Origin: Buchnera aphidicola (Pemphigus populi)
GTDB taxonomy: Bacteria; Pseudomonadota; Gammaproteobacteria; Enterobacterales; Enterobacteriaceae
DNA: 64,000 nt
Reading direction: 5' to 3'
NCBI RefSeq assembly: GCF_964058935.1
Contig: NZ_OZ060372.1
Coordinates: 372,001 to 436,000 of the forward strand
This document shows, piece by piece, positions 10,596 through 23,298 of this stretch; the stretch's first letter is position 1; the number at the start of each line of letters is the position of its first letter. The notes under the pieces are model-generated. The model was not told the origin of the DNA, ran no database searches, and worked only from the letters and a program-made list of their open reading frames with translations. A program made the translations under genes and the position numbers.

Positions 10596-12395
10596 TTAAA
10601 CATGACGACGACGAGAGGTGGTAAAGTTTTTATTGTCTCGACGAATTCCTCTAGAATTTTGATAATGTTCATTGCATCTACGCGTATCTGAACGATCGCT
10701 AGTTCGTGTATTTTTTTTATTGAAAGAACCATAATTATTACGACACAATAGTTTTAAATTAATATTTTTATTGAGAATACGAGTACGCATTAAACGTTTT
10801 AATAAATCTTGAGACATCCCATAAGGTAATTCAATCATAGAATAAGAAGCAAAAAGTTTTATATTACCAATCTGACGACTGCTAATATTACCTTCATTAG
10901 CAATAGCACCTACTATATGTCGTACCTCTACTCCATCGTCACGACCTACATCAATTCGATATAAATCAAGGTCTTTAACCATATCCCCTCGACGTTCACG
11001 ACGTACTTTATTAATTTTAACATCATTGTACTGACGATTTTCATAAGCATTCAAGATATTATGTTTTCGTATTTGAATATCTGGTTTAATAATTAAAGGT
11101 CGTTCTCCTTGAGCCATTTTTAATAACGCTGCTGCTAAATTTTCCATGTCTAATTTTTTTTCTGGTTGTATTTTAGATAACAAAGCGCGATAATCATTTA
11201 AATCTTTACTTTCTAATTGTTGCTCTACTATTTTAGAAAATTTCTCAAGGCGACGTTGGCTTAATAATTCTGCTTTGGGTAACATTACTTCTTTTATACT
11301 TAATTTTATTATACGTTCTATGTTTCTTAATAAACGACGTTCTCTGTGTTCAACAAATAATAATGCTTTACCAGCTCTACCCGCCCTACCGGTACGACCG
11401 ATTCTATGAACATACGATTCGGCATCCATCGGAATATCATAATTAATTACAAAACTGATACGGTCTACGTCTAATCCACGAGCTGCAACATCAGTAGCTA
11501 TTAAAATATCTAAACGTCCATTTTTTAATCTTTCTAACGTTTGTTCACGAAGAGATTGATTCATATCTCCATTTAATGCAGCACTATTATATCCATTTCT
11601 TTCTAAAGCTTCTGATACTTCCAAAGTTGCATTTTTGGTTCTTACAAAAATAATAGTTGCAGAAAAATCTTCTACCTCTAAAAAACGTATTAAAGCATCT
11701 GTTTTACGACCATATACCATCCAATAACTTTGTTTAATATCAGGACGAGTAGTAACATTAGATTGAATACGTACTTCTTGAGGTTCTTTCATAAATCTAC
11801 GTGAAATACGACGAATAACATCGGGCATAGTAGCAGAAAATAATGCCGTTTGATGACATGCTGGAATTTCAGCCATTATGGTTTCTACATCTTCTATAAA
11901 TCCCATTCGTAACATTTCATCAGCTTCATCTAAGACTAATCCATGTAAATTAGAAAGATTTAAAGTTCCTCTTTTTAAATGATCTAATAAACGACCTGGG
12001 GTGCCTACAACGATTTGAGGCCCTTGACGAAGTGCCCTTAATTGTAATTCATATCTTTGTCCACCGTATAGTGCCAATACTTGTATACCAGGTATATATT
12101 TTGAAAAACCTGAAAAAGCTTTAGCGACTTGAACAGCTAATTCTCTAGTCGGAGCTAAAACTAAAATTTGAGGAGCTTTTAAAGCTAATTTAATATTATT
12201 TAGTAAAGGTAACGAAAAAGCAGCGGTTTTTCCACTACCTGTTTGGGCCATCCCTAATACATCTTTACCTAGTAATAAATGAGGAATGCAAGCTAATTGA
12301 ATAGGAGAAGGTTTTACATATCCCATTTCATTTAATGCTTGAATTATTTGAGAATTTAAACCAAGAGCAAAAAATGTAGTTTCAGTGTGATTCAT
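10596..12395 (-). CDS. deaD: ATP-dependent RNA helicase DeaD (CsdA)
   Basis: A DEAD-box RNA helicase of 599 residues from the chosen start. It has the Q motif, AQTGSGKT (motif I), PTRELA, DEADEML (motif II), SAT (motif III) and [13 protein letters not shown] (motif VI). The DbpA-like RNA-binding domain (about 475-550) and a short basic Arg/Asn tail follow. It unwinds structured RNA in ribosome assembly and mRNA decay, next to pnp as in E. coli, though nlpI between them is lost. The open frame extends to 12422. I chose ATG 12395 (MNHTETTF) because it aligns with MAEFETTF of E. coli and AAGAGG lies 12 bases before it. An ATG at 12404 is the alternative. Confidence 0.96.
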   Translation of the reverse strand: MNHTETTFFALGLNSQIIQALNEMGYVKPSPIQLACIPHLLLGKDVLGMAQTGSGKTAAFSLPLLNNIKLALKAPQILVLAPTRELAVQVAKAFSGFSKYIPGIQVLALYGGQRYELQLRALRQGPQIVVGTPGRLLDHLKRGTLNLSNLHGLVLDEADEMLRMGFIEDVETIMAEIPACHQTALFSATMPDVIRRISRRFMKEPQEVRIQSNVTTRPDIKQSYWMVYGRKTDALIRFLEVEDFSATIIFVRTKNATLEVSEALERNGYNSAALNGDMNQSLREQTLERLKNGRLDILIATDVAARGLDVDRISFVINYDIPMDAESYVHRIGRTGRAGRAGKALLFVEHRERRLLRNIERIIKLSIKEVMLPKAELLSQRRLEKFSKIVEQQLESKDLNDYRALLSKIQPEKKLDMENLAAALLKMAQGERPLIIKPDIQIRKHNILNAYENRQYNDVKINKVRRERRGDMVKDLDLYRIDVGRDDGVEVRHIVGAIANEGNISSRQIGNIKLFASYSMIELPYGMSQDLLKRLMRTRILNKNINLKLLCRNNYGSFNKKNTRTSDRSDTRRCNEHYQNSRGIRRDNKNFTTSRRRHV

Positions 12396-12773
12396 GTAGT
12401 ACATGTACCTCTTAAGTGACAAATACTAGTTAATACAATTTATAATAAAAAATTATTTTATTAAAAAGTATAAACTGTATAAAATAAAATAATAAAAATA
12501 AAAAAATATTTCTATTACATAAAAAATGGGGAATAAATGTAAATAAAATCTTCTATCTTTAAAAAAGATCATATTATTATACATTATCTATAACATAGAA
12601 AAGTTTATTTAATATCATAAAAAGTAAATTTAATTTAATTTTTTAGTAAAAAATAAGTTTATATTATTATTAAAAATAATAGAATAATTTTAAATAAAAA
12701 ACACTATTTTCATATATAAAAATTATATATAAATATTTTAAATATAAAAATTTTTATTTTTATTAATAAACAG
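12396..12773. other. Spacer between pnp and deaD where nlpI is missing
   Basis: About 380 bp of A/T-rich sequence. E. coli carries nlpI here. I see no open frame and no readable relic. No strong hairpin follows pnp. Confidence 0.4.
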
Positions 12774-14855
12774 TTATTCTGCAGCTTTAATGCTAAGCCG
12801 TAAACGCCCTTGTCGATCTATTTCTAAAACTTTTACAGATACAATTTGATCAATCTTAAGATAATTCGTTACTTTTTCTACTCTTTTGTTAGATATTTGA
12901 GAAATATGTACTAAGCCTTCTTTCCCTATACCAATAGAAATAAAAGCGCCAAAATCAACAATTCGTGTAACTTTACCAATATAAATTTTACCTACTTCAA
13001 TCTCCGCAGTAATTTCTTCAATTCTACGAATAGCATTCATGGCTTTTTCTTTAACAATTGCAGAAATTTTAACTGTACCATCATCTTCAATTTCAATAGT
13101 AGTACCTGTTTCTTCAGTTAACATACGAATAACAGATCCTCCTTTACCTATAACATCTTTTATTTTTTCTGGATTTATTTTTATTTTATGTATACGAGGA
13201 GCAAATTCGGAAATATCAGTACGAGGAATTCTTAATGCTTTTTCCATAACTTGTAAAATATGCAAACGAGCACTTTTCGCTTGATTTAATGCTAATTTCA
13301 TTATATTACTGGTAATTCCCTCAATCTTAATATCCATTTGTAATGCTGTAATACCTTCTTTGGTTCCTGCAACTTTAAAATCCATATCACCAAGATAATC
13401 TTCATCTCCTAATATATCAGATAATATTACATATTTATCACCTTCTTTCACTAACCCCATCGCAATACCAGCAATTGCTGCACTAATAGGAACACCTGCA
13501 TCCATTAAAGCTAATGATGCTCCACAAACAGACGCCATAGAAGAAGATCCATTAGACTCAGTAACTTCAGATACTATTCTTATAGTATAAGGAAAATCTT
13601 CTACCTTAGGCATAACTGCTAACATACTTCGTTTTGCAAGTCTACCATGACCTATTTCACGTCTTTTGGGGGAACCAACTATCCCTATTTCACCCACAGA
13701 ATAAGGAGGAAAATTATAATGAAAAATAAAATTATCGGTTCTATCTCCCAATAAATCATCCAAACTTTGAGCATCTCGAGATGTTCCCAAAGTAGTAGAT
13801 ACTAATACTTGTGTTTCACCTCGGGTGAACAAAGCAGAACCATGTGTACGAGGTAAAATTCCAGTCCTTACATCTAAAGCACGAATCATATCATTTTCTC
13901 TTCCATCAATACGTAATTCTCCATTTAAAATACGATTACGTACAATATTTCTTTCAATATCATAAAGAATATATTCAATTTCTGATTCGTCTGACGTAAT
14001 ATTTTCATTAATCAATCGTTCCATTATACTACTTTTAATTAATTTAAGCTTTTCGAATCTTTCTTTTTTTGCAATAATTTTATAAGCGCTGCTAATTTCT
14101 TCCTTGTATAATTCTAAAATATAAAAATTTAAATGATTACTTATTGGTAATAAATTTATATTCCATTCAGATTTACCATATTCATCTGAAAAAGATCGAA
14201 TATTGTCAATTACTACTTTTTGATTTTTATGAGCAAATAAAATAGCATTAAGAATCTTATCTTCACTTAATACATTAGCTTCTGCTTCAACCATGAGAAC
14301 AGCAGTCTCTGTACCGGAAACAATTAAATCTAAATGACTTGATTTTAATTCTTCTACGGTAGGATTCAAAATATATTTATTATTAATATAACCTACTCTG
14401 GCTGCACCAATAGGGCCACTAAAAGGAATACCAGACAAACTTAATGCTGCTGACGCTCCAATAATAGATACAATATCTGGATTTACTTGAGGATTAACAG
14501 AGACTACAGTAGCTATTATTTGAATTTCATTCAAAAATGTTTTTGGAAATAAAGGACGAATAGGACGATCTATCAATCTTGCTATCAATATTTCATTTTC
14601 ACTAGGACGCCCTTCTCTACGGAAAAATCCTCCTGGAATTCTTCCTGCAGCATAAGTTCTTTCTTGGTAATTAACGGTTAAAGGGAAAAATCTCTGTCCT
14701 AATTTTGATATTTTTTCACCAACGATAGTAACAAATACAGCAGTATCATCCATGCTAACCATTACAGCAGAAGTAGCTTGTCGTGCCATTATGCCAGTTT
14801 CTAAAGTAACAGTATGCCTACCATACTGAAATTTACGAACAATCGGATTTAACAA
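12774..14855 (-). CDS. pnp: Polyribonucleotide nucleotidyltransferase (PNPase)
   Basis: A 693-residue phosphorolytic 3'-5' exoribonuclease. It has two RNase PH domains (about 10-220 and 310-545; the catalytic region has [15 protein letters not shown]), a KH domain with [16 protein letters not shown] (about 560-575) and an S1 domain (about 620-690). The protein ends right after the S1 domain, lacking the E. coli C-terminal Ala/Pro tail of about 18 residues. It degrades mRNA with RNase E and helicases. It follows rpsO, with a terminator between them, as in E. coli. Confidence 0.97.
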   Translation of the reverse strand: MLNPIVRKFQYGRHTVTLETGIMARQATSAVMVSMDDTAVFVTIVGEKISKLGQRFFPLTVNYQERTYAAGRIPGGFFRREGRPSENEILIARLIDRPIRPLFPKTFLNEIQIIATVVSVNPQVNPDIVSIIGASAALSLSGIPFSGPIGAARVGYINNKYILNPTVEELKSSHLDLIVSGTETAVLMVEAEANVLSEDKILNAILFAHKNQKVVIDNIRSFSDEYGKSEWNINLLPISNHLNFYILELYKEEISSAYKIIAKKERFEKLKLIKSSIMERLINENITSDESEIEYILYDIERNIVRNRILNGELRIDGRENDMIRALDVRTGILPRTHGSALFTRGETQVLVSTTLGTSRDAQSLDDLLGDRTDNFIFHYNFPPYSVGEIGIVGSPKRREIGHGRLAKRSMLAVMPKVEDFPYTIRIVSEVTESNGSSSMASVCGASLALMDAGVPISAAIAGIAMGLVKEGDKYVILSDILGDEDYLGDMDFKVAGTKEGITALQMDIKIEGITSNIMKLALNQAKSARLHILQVMEKALRIPRTDISEFAPRIHKIKINPEKIKDVIGKGGSVIRMLTEETGTTIEIEDDGTVKISAIVKEKAMNAIRRIEEITAEIEVGKIYIGKVTRIVDFGAFISIGIGKEGLVHISQISNKRVEKVTNYLKIDQIVSVKVLEIDRQGRLRLSIKAAE

Positions 14856-14960
14856 AATAACATCCTTAATATATAAATTTTAATGATACATGTAATCTAA
14901 TATATATGATTACATTATATATTGCTGTGAATATATGTTTTTATAATTTTTTATAGACTA

Positions 14961-14981
14961 AAAGGGCTAATTCAGCCCTTT
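14961..14981 (-). terminator. Hairpin terminator downstream of rpsO
   Basis: A perfect 8-bp stem AAAGGGCT/AGCCCTTT with a 5-base loop, 78 bp past the rpsO stop and 106 bp before the pnp start. E. coli has an attenuating terminator at the same place between rpsO and pnp. The T-run on the minus strand is short, so readthrough into pnp is plausible. Confidence 0.7.
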
Positions 14982-15058
14982 AAAAAATATGAATCTCTTA
15001 TAAATCTTATATTATTGATACGAAAAAATTAGTTTATTGAGACGGATATCTTTACTTT

Positions 15059-15328
15059 CTAACGACGTAGTTGTAAAAATTCAATAATTTTATTGTAACG
15101 AATCATATTCTTTCTTTTTAAATAATTTAATAATTTTCGACGTTTAGAAACCATTTTTAATAAACCACGTCTTCCAGAGTGGTCTTTCTTATGTATTAAG
15201 AAATGATTTTGTAAATAATTTATTTGAGAAGTTAGTAAAGCTACTTGCACTTCAGATGTACCACTATCTTTATCATTCAATCCATATTTTTTAAATATTT
15301 TTTTCTTTTCTATCTCATCAAGAGACAT
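15059..15328 (-). CDS. rpsO: 30S ribosomal protein S15
   Basis: 89 residues, the E. coli length. S15 binds the central domain of 16S rRNA early in small-subunit assembly. The core [16 protein letters not shown] and [19 protein letters not shown] are conserved. The frame opens at ATG 15340, but that ATG lies in the Shine-Dalgarno ATGGAGAATAAA of the next ATG. The internal start at 15328 (MSLDEIEK) gives the standard length and a GGAG at correct spacing. It follows truB by 74 bp. Confidence 0.96.
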   Translation of the reverse strand: MSLDEIEKKKIFKKYGLNDKDSGTSEVQVALLTSQINYLQNHFLIHKKDHSGRRGLLKMVSKRRKLLNYLKRKNMIRYNKIIEFLQLRR

Positions 15329-15402
15329 TTTATTCTCCATATTTTAAAGTGAATTAGTATTGTAATGAACTTATATTTATTACTATGATTAATTTCTATC
15401 CG

Positions 15403-16320
15403 TTACTTGTAATTAGATAATAGACGTCTTGGTTTTATATGACCTTGATTATCACTTTCACCTAATCCAATAAATTTTTTCCCTTCCATTACCCGCACAA
15501 ATTGACTCTTATGAAAATAAGAAATTTTAATCATTTTTCCCGTTCTAAAATAAGATGCAGATCTACTGGAAATTATGACTTCTGGAAAAGACGCAATAGG
15601 AGAATCAATAGGCATTAAAAAATCATATATATTTTCTTTCAAAAAAAAATTATTAATTTTTACTAGAGAATATAATTTATTTAAAGTAATCATTTTATTT
15701 ATTGGATAACTTCCAACCTGTAAACGACGCAATAATATTACATGAGCACCACAACCTAATATTTCTCCTAAATCATTAATAATAGTACGAATATAAGTAC
15801 CTTTAGAACATTTTATTTCTAGTTCAAAAAAATTTTTTCTTCTTTCAATACATATCAATTGATGTATAACCGCCGTTCGATTAATACGAGGTGTCTTAAT
15901 TCCTTTTCTTGCATATTTGTAAGATGGTATTCCTTTATATTTGATAGCAGAATATATAGGAGGTACTTGTTTAATGTTACCTTGAAACTGTTTTAATGCT
16001 TTACTAAATTCATCATCAGTAAAATTTATCAAACGATTTTTTATTATTTCTCCATCTGAATCGTATGTTGTAGTTGATTCACCTAATTTTGCAATAACTC
16101 TATAATGTTTACCAGAATTAATAGAATATTGTGCAAATTTAGTAGCTTCACCAAAACAAATTGGTAACATGCCTGTAGCAAGGGGATCTAAAGTACCTGT
16201 ATGACCAGCTTTTTTAATACCAAGAAAATTTTTTATTTTCTGTAATACGTTATTAGAAGACAAACCAGACGGTTTATCTATTAATAATACACCATGAATA
16301 CTATTAAATTTGGGAAACAA
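15403..16320 (-). CDS. truB: tRNA pseudouridine(55) synthase
   Basis: A 305-residue TruB enzyme that makes pseudouridine-55 in the T-loop of tRNAs. The motif GHTGTLDPLATGMLP (about 40-54) carries the catalytic Asp46, and YSAIKYKG (about 121) and GTYIRTI (about 178) follow. The C-terminal PUA-like part is shorter than in E. coli (314). It lies three bases after rbfA, so translational coupling is likely. Confidence 0.96.
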   Translation of the reverse strand: MFPKFNSIHGVLLIDKPSGLSSNNVLQKIKNFLGIKKAGHTGTLDPLATGMLPICFGEATKFAQYSINSGKHYRVIAKLGESTTTYDSDGEIIKNRLINFTDDEFSKALKQFQGNIKQVPPIYSAIKYKGIPSYKYARKGIKTPRINRTAVIHQLICIERRKNFFELEIKCSKGTYIRTIINDLGEILGCGAHVILLRRLQVGSYPINKMITLNKLYSLVKINNFFLKENIYDFLMPIDSPIASFPEVIISSRSASYFRTGKMIKISYFHKSQFVRVMEGKKFIGLGESDNQGHIKPRRLLSNYK

Positions 16321-16323
16321 TAT

Positions 16324-16725
16324 TTATCTTCCTTTCTTATAGTCAATAGTATTATTATGTATTTTTTCTTTTTTTATTTCATTAGAAATAATATTAGATA
16401 TTTTAATACCATTAATAAATGAGTTATCATAAATAAAAAACAATTTTGGTATAATACGTAAATTTATTTTCTTCCTCAATAATGTTCTAATAAAACCAGT
16501 AGCATTGTTTAAAACTTTAATAGTTTCGATGATAACTAGTTTATCTTCATTTTCTAATAAAGTAATAAAAACTTTAGCGTAACTGCAATCAGTAGATAAA
16601 AGAACTTCAGATATTGTTATCATCTTATTTAAACGAGGATCTCTTAATGAATATTGAATAATAAATGATAATATTTTTTTTAATTCCTGGGCTACTCTAT
16701 GAGCACGGCTAACTGCATGTAACAT
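16324..16725 (-). CDS. rbfA: Ribosome-binding factor A
   Basis: 133 residues, with a single KH-type fold. RbfA binds the 30S subunit and assists 16S 5'-end maturation. The N-terminus HAVSRAHRVAQELKKILSFIIQ and LRDPRL are typical. It sits between infB (48-bp gap) and truB (3-bp gap) in the conserved nusA-infB-rbfA-truB order. Confidence 0.94.
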   Translation of the reverse strand: MLHAVSRAHRVAQELKKILSFIIQYSLRDPRLNKMITISEVLLSTDCSYAKVFITLLENEDKLVIIETIKVLNNATGFIRTLLRKKINLRIIPKLFFIYDNSFINGIKISNIISNEIKKEKIHNNTIDYKKGR

Positions 16726-16773
16726 AAAAAAATTCTCTAAATATAATTTATAAGAAATAAATTTATTGATATA

Positions 16774-19419
16774 TCAATGGTTAATTTCAATACTACGTTG
16801 ATGTTCTGTAACTTCGAATACTTCTATGATATCTCCAATACGAATATCGTGATAATTTTTTATACCAATACCGCATTCCATTCCATTTCTAATTTCATTT
16901 ACATCTTCTTTAAAACGACGCAGTGATTCTAATTCCCCTTCATATATTACTATATTATTTCTTAATATACGTACAGGGTTATTCCTTTTTATAACACCTT
17001 CAGTTACCATACAACCAGCAATAGCAGAAAATTTTGGTGATTGAAATACATTCCTAACCATCGCTAATCCAATAATTTCTTGTTTATATTCAGGAGATAA
17101 AAGACCCAACATAGCTGTTTTTACTTCATCAATTAACTTATAAATTATCGAATAGTAACGCACATCTATATTTTCTGATATAATCATACGTTTAGCAGAA
17201 GTATCCGCTCTAACGTTGAATCCTACAATAATAGCACTAGAAGCTACTGCTAAAGAAACATCTGTTTCAGTAATTCCTCCTACACCTGATCCTACTATGT
17301 TAATTGTTACTTCATTACTAGATAATTTAATTAAAGAATCGGAAATAGCTTCTAAAGAACCCTGAACATCAGATTTTAAGACGATATTCAATACAGAGCT
17401 GTCACCCGATTCTATATGATCAAAGATGTTTTCTAACTTGATCTTTTTCTTTTTAGACAATTGAATTTCACGAAATTTACCTTGTCGATAAAAAGCCACT
17501 TCACGAGCTTTTTTTTCATTATTCACTACGTTAAATATATCACCAACCTCTGGCAATCTAGATAATCCCAATATTTGTACTGGAATAGAAGGACCTGCTT
17601 CTATAATATTGTTATTACTTTCATTTCTCATCGCTCGAACTTTACCATGTGCACAACCGCACAGCAGAATATCTCCTTTTCTTAATGTTCCTTCACGAAT
17701 TAATACCGTTGCAATAGGACCCCGTCCTTTATCAAGAAAAGACTCAATTACAATTCCGCTGGCCATTCCACTAAACACCACTTTTAAATCTAATATTTCT
17801 GCTTGCAATAAAATTGCATCAAGTAAATTTTTAATACCATATCCTGACTTAGCAGAAATTTTAACAAATATATTTTCTCCCCCCCATTCTTCAGAAACAA
17901 TAGAATGTTTTATTAATTCTTTATTTAATGGATCAAGTGAACCTTCTATCTTATCAATTTTATTAATGGCAACAATGATGGGAACTTTAGCAGCATTTGC
18001 ATGCTGTATAGATTCTATGGTTTGAGGCATAACACCATCATCAGCGGCAACAACTAAAACAACTATGTCGGTAATTTTAGCTCCTCTTGCTCTCATCGCG
18101 GTAAAAGCAGCATGCCCAGGTGTATCTAAAAATGTAATGATACCATTTTTTGTTTGTACATAATATGCACCTATATGTTGAGTAATACCACCGACTTCTT
18201 TAGATGCTGTTTGAGTTAATCGTATATAATCTAGTAATGACGTTTTACCATGATCAACATGACCCATAATAGTTACAACTGGTGGTCGTGATTCCATTAT
18301 CCCACAATTCTTTTTTCTATCTTGCATTAATAATTCTTCTGCTTGATTATCACGATGTATGGTGACTTTATGACCCATTTCTTCAGCCACCAATTGAGCT
18401 GTTTCCTGATCTATAACTTGATTTATTGTAATCATTAAACCTAAATTCATCATTCTTTTAATAACTTCAGAACTTTTTACTGCCATTTTATTTGCTAATT
18501 CAGATACAGTTAATGCATCACCTATTATAATATCTCTATTGATAGTCAAAAGTGGTTTTTTAAAAGATTGTTGTAATATGCTAGATTTATTTTTTTGTTT
18601 ACTATATTTTATAGTACGAATTTCTGATTGTATTTCTTCACGATTTTTTTTAGATTCTAAGTTTTTATTATTTTTCTTATAACGAGTATTTCTAATCTTT
18701 TTATTTCTAATACGACGACTAATTTCTACTGCTCTATCGTTATCATCTTCAGCTTGACGAGCATGTAAGAACGTAGTTAAATGATAATCTTCTTTTATAT
18801 TTTTTTTACTTATTTGGTTATGCGATCTATCTTTAAATATTTTTTTTTCTTCTATGGAAGAATTTCGTCTATCTATATTTTTTTTTGTATTTTTCACTTT
18901 ATAATCACGATTATTTTTTTCAACTCTTTTAGAAGTAATTAATTTATCACCTAACATATTAGATGTACTATTATTAATTACTTCACGTGTGTTTTTATTA
19001 ATTATTTTTTTTTTATTTTCTTCTTTAATATTAATCATAATTTTTTTTCTACTATTAATAATTATAGTCTCCTTTTCCTTTTTAGTATCATTCATGCTAA
19101 TTTTATTAAAACAAAACTTATCTTTTTCTACATTATTTTTAAAATAAGTGTGATTTTTTCTTATTTCAATTCTAACTAATTTATTTTTCCCTCCAGTACT
19201 GGAAACATTTAAAAAGCTACATGTTTTTCTCTTTAAAATTAATGATTCTTGAAAAAAATTCTTTTCTTTACGTAAATAACTTAATAAAACGGTTGTTTCT
19301 TCTTGAGTTATTAAATCGCTAATGCTTTTTGATATACCTATTTTATAAAAAATATCAATTATTTTTTTTATCGGAATATTTAATTCTTTTGCTAATGATT
19401 TTATACTTACATCTGTCAT
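16774..19419 (-). CDS. infB: Translation initiation factor IF-2
   Basis: 881 residues from the chosen start. An N-terminal IF2-N domain ([13 protein letters not shown]) is followed by a long Lys/Asn-rich low-complexity linker (about 60-290), a second IF2-N motif, the GTPase domain with GHVDHGKTS (G1), DTPGH (G3) and NKID (G4), and then domains II-IV. It delivers initiator tRNA to the 30S P site. The frame opens at a TTG at 19461, but ATG 19419 aligns with E. coli MTDVTIKT and has AGGAAGGA immediately upstream. It starts 17 bp after the nusA stop. The linker is A-rich at the DNA level. Confidence 0.97.
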   Translation of the reverse strand: MTDVSIKSLAKELNIPIKKIIDIFYKIGISKSISDLITQEETTVLLSYLRKEKNFFQESLILKRKTCSFLNVSSTGGKNKLVRIEIRKNHTYFKNNVEKDKFCFNKISMNDTKKEKETIIINSRKKIMINIKEENKKKIINKNTREVINNSTSNMLGDKLITSKRVEKNNRDYKVKNTKKNIDRRNSSIEEKKIFKDRSHNQISKKNIKEDYHLTTFLHARQAEDDNDRAVEISRRIRNKKIRNTRYKKNNKNLESKKNREEIQSEIRTIKYSKQKNKSSILQQSFKKPLLTINRDIIIGDALTVSELANKMAVKSSEVIKRMMNLGLMITINQVIDQETAQLVAEEMGHKVTIHRDNQAEELLMQDRKKNCGIMESRPPVVTIMGHVDHGKTSLLDYIRLTQTASKEVGGITQHIGAYYVQTKNGIITFLDTPGHAAFTAMRARGAKITDIVVLVVAADDGVMPQTIESIQHANAAKVPIIVAINKIDKIEGSLDPLNKELIKHSIVSEEWGGENIFVKISAKSGYGIKNLLDAILLQAEILDLKVVFSGMASGIVIESFLDKGRGPIATVLIREGTLRKGDILLCGCAHGKVRAMRNESNNNIIEAGPSIPVQILGLSRLPEVGDIFNVVNNEKKAREVAFYRQGKFREIQLSKKKKIKLENIFDHIESGDSSVLNIVLKSDVQGSLEAISDSLIKLSSNEVTINIVGSGVGGITETDVSLAVASSAIIVGFNVRADTSAKRMIISENIDVRYYSIIYKLIDEVKTAMLGLLSPEYKQEIIGLAMVRNVFQSPKFSAIAGCMVTEGVIKRNNPVRILRNNIVIYEGELESLRRFKEDVNEIRNGMECGIGIKNYHDIRIGDIIEVFEVTEHQRSIEINH

Positions 19420-19436
19420 TCCATTCCTTCCTGTTA

Positions 19437-20924
19437 TTAACTTTTGCTTCCAAACCAACAAATATTACGTGCTGCCATGATTAACGCACCTGCTTTATCA
19501 GTATCTAAACCTTCAATATCAATAAGGTCATCAACCCCTTGATTGGCTAATTCTTCTAAAGAAGATATATTTATATTGGCTAACTTGATGGCTAAAGATC
19601 GATCCATTCCATGTAAATTCAATAACTCTTCTTTAATACTAATTGATTCAAATTTTTCTTTTTTTTCTAATTCCTGTATATTTAAAGCATTTTTTGCATT
19701 CTGTCTAATAATTTGAGCTAAATCTTTATCAATTCCAGGAATGGACAATAATTCATTAAAAGGAACATAAGCTATTTCTTCTAAAGAAGAAAAACCTGTT
19801 TCAATTAAAATATTAATAATATTTTTACTAACACTTAAATGATTACTGAATACACTTTTAATCAAATGTGATTCTTCTTTATATTTTGATTTTAAATCAT
19901 CCACTGTCATTACATTTAATTCCCATCCACTTAACTGGGAAGCTAATCGCACATTTTGACCATTTCTACCAATAGCTTGAGCTAAATTAGCAGTTTCTAC
20001 GGCAACATCCATAGTATGACGATCCTCATCCATAATGATAGAAGATACATCCGCTGGAGCCATAGCATTAATTACAAATTGCGCTGGATTACTATCCCAT
20101 AAAACAACATCAATTCTTTCCCCACATAATTCACTAGATACCGCTTGAACTCGCGCACCCCTCATTCCAACACATGCTCCCACGGGATCTATTCGTTTAT
20201 CATTCGTTTTTACCGCAATCTTCGCTCTTGAACCTGGATCACGAGCTGCAGCTTTAATTTCAATGATTTCTTCTCCAATTTCAGGAACTTCAATACGAAA
20301 TAATTCAATTAACATTTCTGATTTAGACCTAGTCATAAACAATTGAGCTCCACGAGCTTCAGGATGAATAGCGTAAAGAACTCCTCTGATACGATCACTT
20401 AATCTAAAATTTTCTCTTGGTAACATATCTTCTTTCATAATTAATGCTTCAGCATTGTTTTCTAAATCTAAAATAATATTATCTCTATTTATCTTTTTTA
20501 CAATTCCAGTAATGATATTACCCTTATATTCTTGAAATTGTTCCACTATCATAGCACGTTCAGCTTCTCTTACTTTTTGAACAATAACCTGTTTTGCTGT
20601 TTGAGTAGCAATTCTATCGAAAGTAACAGACTGAATTACATCTTCTACATAATCGTTTAGTTGTATTGTATTATTTTCTAAACGAGCCGCTTCTAATGTA
20701 ATCTCCCTTGTTGGTTGAGTAACTTGCGATACCACGATCCAACGTCTAAATATGTAAAAATTTCCATTTTTGCGATTAATTTTTACTCGTATATCTATTT
20801 CTTGATCATGTTTTTTTTTTGTTGCCGTAGCTAACGCACATTCTAAAGCTTCAAATATTTTTTCACGTGGTAAAGATTTTTCATTAGAAACAGATTCCAC
20901 AACAGCTAAAATTTCTTTATTCAC
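19437..20924 (-). CDS. nusA: Transcription termination/antitermination protein NusA
   Basis: 495 residues, E. coli length. It has an N-terminal RNAP-binding domain, S1 (about 135-200), KH1 and KH2 with [18 protein letters not shown] and [20 protein letters not shown], and two C-terminal acidic repeats (about 365-420 and 435-490, ending ICWFG). NusA controls pausing, termination and antitermination. rimP, normally upstream, is missing. The codons for TKKKHD contain an uninterrupted run of ten A on the coding strand (20811-20820 as T). Confidence 0.97.
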   Translation of the reverse strand: MNKEILAVVESVSNEKSLPREKIFEALECALATATKKKHDQEIDIRVKINRKNGNFYIFRRWIVVSQVTQPTREITLEAARLENNTIQLNDYVEDVIQSVTFDRIATQTAKQVIVQKVREAERAMIVEQFQEYKGNIITGIVKKINRDNIILDLENNAEALIMKEDMLPRENFRLSDRIRGVLYAIHPEARGAQLFMTRSKSEMLIELFRIEVPEIGEEIIEIKAAARDPGSRAKIAVKTNDKRIDPVGACVGMRGARVQAVSSELCGERIDVVLWDSNPAQFVINAMAPADVSSIIMDEDRHTMDVAVETANLAQAIGRNGQNVRLASQLSGWELNVMTVDDLKSKYKEESHLIKSVFSNHLSVSKNIINILIETGFSSLEEIAYVPFNELLSIPGIDKDLAQIIRQNAKNALNIQELEKKEKFESISIKEELLNLHGMDRSLAIKLANINISSLEELANQGVDDLIDIEGLDTDKAGALIMAARNICWFGSKS

Positions 20925-21169
20925 CTTAATTAGCCTCGATTCTAAATTGAAAAAATAAAGCTAAGTTTATTTTTTTAAAATTACTAAAAAACACTTTTTA
21001 TACCACCAATATTAATGTTTTAACATCTTATCCAATGATATTTTTTTAAAAAAACTATTTAATATAATTTTTATATGCTGATATAATATAAATTATATTT
21101 TTTTTGAATTTGTAAAAAATAATAAGAAAACAATTTTTAAAAAAAATAAATATTTTTAATAATAAAAAA
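20925..21169. other. Spacer upstream of nusA where rimP is missing
   Basis: About 245 bp, A/T-rich, between nusA and the tRNA-Leu terminator. rimP (and metY) would be expected here in enterobacteria; neither is readable. It should contain the nusA operon promoter. Confidence 0.45.
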
Positions 21170-21185
21170 CCCCGAATAGTCGGGG
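21170..21185 (-). terminator. Intrinsic terminator downstream of tRNA-Leu(GAG)
   Basis: A 6-bp GC-rich stem CCCCGA/TCGGGG with a 4-base loop, followed on the minus strand by TTTTTTATTATT. This is one of the best intrinsic terminators in the window. It ends the secG-tRNA-Leu transcript before the nusA operon. Confidence 0.85.
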
Positions 21186-21315
21186 AAGATGATGCTTATC
21201 ATATAATCAATATTATTATTAATAATAAAAAATATATCTTTATTTTAAATAATATTAAAAAAATGAAAATAAAACCACTATATAGTAAATAAAATATTAA
21301 TTATTTAATGATCTA

Positions 21316-21404
21316 TACCGAGGACGGGACTTGAACCCGTATATCTTGGATAAAAAGATACTACTACCTCAAAGTAGCGTGTCTACCAATTTCACCACCT
21401 CGGC
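21316..21404 (-). tRNA. leuU: tRNA-Leu (GAG)
   Basis: A class II tRNA on the minus strand with acceptor GCCGAGG/CCTCGGT plus discriminator A (G1-U72 wobble as in E. coli leuU). The D-arm has GGTAGACACG, the anticodon stem CTACT/AGTAG has loop TTGAGGT (anticodon GAG), a long variable arm follows, and the T-loop is TTCAAGT. No CCA follows the discriminator (next bases are TAG). It lies between secG and nusA, as in E. coli. Confidence 0.95.
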
Positions 21405-21506
21405 TTAATTCTTAATTAATATTGTTCTAAATTGAAAAAATATTACAGATAAAAAATTAATTATAATCTACTATAAGAAAATATATTCTTTTAATTTTTA
21501 AATTTA

Positions 21507-21767
21507 TTAATCATCCAGTATACTACTTGCATTAATCTTATTATTATTAATATGAATATTAGATAATGCTAAACTAGTAATAAAAAATATAATTGCAAAA
21601 AAAATAGTAATATAAGTAATACATTTATTACGATTAGAATGAGTCAATAATTTTTCAGAACTGGCAATAGAACTAGATGAATCTATATTATTACCTTGTT
21701 GTACCATAATTAAAAAAATCAAAATAACTGATACGAAAAAAAATACGCTTAAAAAAAAATGATACAT
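21507..21767 (-). CDS. secG: Preprotein translocase subunit SecG
   Basis: 86 residues. It starts MYHFFLSVFFFVSVILIFLIMVQQG (first membrane segment, about 3-22) and has a second segment at about 53-72. The conserved QQG and SSS..A stretch follows segment one. SecG is the accessory subunit of SecYEG in the inner membrane. It is shorter than E. coli SecG (110) because the C-terminal hydrophilic tail is gone. It precedes tRNA-Leu(GAG) on the same strand, the enterobacterial order. Confidence 0.88.
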   Translation of the reverse strand: MYHFFLSVFFFVSVILIFLIMVQQGNNIDSSSSIASSEKLLTHSNRNKCITYITIFFAIIFFITSLALSNIHINNNKINASSILDD

Positions 21768-23191
21768 ACGAAATAGATTCCTATTTTCATCACTATTGAA
21801 AAATTTTTTTGTATATAAACAAATTTAATAACAATATAAAATATATTTATATATTTTAAATTTTTTTATCGTATTGATAATGAATACCATATTTAAATAC
21901 TACTTAGATATAAATAGATGTTATACTTTTTATAAAGTGAAATTAATATAATTTTTTAGTAAATTTTGCTGATCATACAATTTTAATTAATAATTTAGTT
22001 CTAAATGAATGTGATGTTATCATTTACTTACTGGTTAAAATTTTATTTTAGTCGTCTATATTTTTTAACTTTTTATTAGTATATAGATTTTTATCTTTTT
22101 AAATATATCAAAAAAATTACATAAATTTATTTAAATAAAAACAGAATAGTATTCTGTACGCAATTAACTAATTTTTTAAAATTTTTAATATAAAAAATAT
22201 TTTTTTAATTTTTTCATTGTGCAATGTTAAATTGCAAAACATTTTCTCTTATGTTCAATGATTTTTATTATTTTTAAATATGAAATAATTCTTATTATAA
22301 ATTTAAAAAATAAAATATACAGTTACTTTTTTTTAAAAACAGTAATCATATATAATATATGATACTTGATATAAAAAATTAAAATTATAAATTTACTTAA
22401 AACTTTTTAATAATATTCCTAAATACTCCATTATTAAACTAATCTATCATAATAACAATATTTAAAATATAAGATATGTCTTACTTATTTTAATAAGTAC
22501 TAATTATTATTAAAATGAGTATTTTTATTAAACATTAAAACTAATTGATATTAGTCACATGAATTAATTGAAATTAGTGATAAAATATACTACACTCTGC
22601 AAATATTTTAGCTATCCTATTGTTTTTTAGTACTAATAAAATTGACTAATATTTTATATATATAAAATTTTCAACATCTGTATATTGACTTTTTTAGAAA
22701 AATATTTAAAATATACGTGATATAAAATCATATTTTATATTTTTTAACATTTATTATATTATTTTAATAATCTAAAATTAGTGATAAATTTTTTATTACT
22801 AATAATAACATAAAACTAATAATACGGGTATATTTTACAAATATAATTTTCTATTTCACTATCGTGATATAAACCATCTATAACCACATAATATAATAAA
22901 AAGTATACAAATAAGTACTATCTTTATATTTCTCTTATTCCCACACATTAAAAATACTTTCATTATTTCAAATATTGTTATTTAAATTAAACATCTAATT
23001 ATTTAATGATTTTTATATCATTTTTTATTTAATTGACATTAAATCTTCGAAATATATAAAATATGATATAAAAATGATTTATTTGTTTTAATAAAAAATA
23101 ATTTTTATATAAAAATTAAAAATTAAATACTACTAAAAAATTTAAAATATTAGTCAATGATAATATTGATAAAACAATCACTTTTAAAACA

Positions 23192-23219
23192 ACTATCTCC
23201 TATAAAATAAAGAGATAGT
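23192..23219 (-). terminator. Hairpin, possible ftsH terminator
   Basis: A perfect 8-bp stem ACTATCTC/GAGATAGT with a 12-base loop, followed on the minus strand by TTGTTTTAAAAG. It lies 243 bp past the ftsH stop and is the nearest stem containing G/C pairs. Confidence 0.45.
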
Positions 23220-23298
23220 CGTATATTATTGTAATAACAAGAAATAATAATTTTATATCTAAAATTTATTCAATTTAAACACGGGAATATTTATTGGA

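Noticed and set aside
17609..18025. 138-codon plus-strand frame
   Set aside because: Antisense shadow of the infB GTPase domain.
21990..22250. GlmM-like scraps on the minus strand
   Set aside because: Two short matches whose spacing (about 228 bp against an expected 138 bp) does not fit a single decayed gene.
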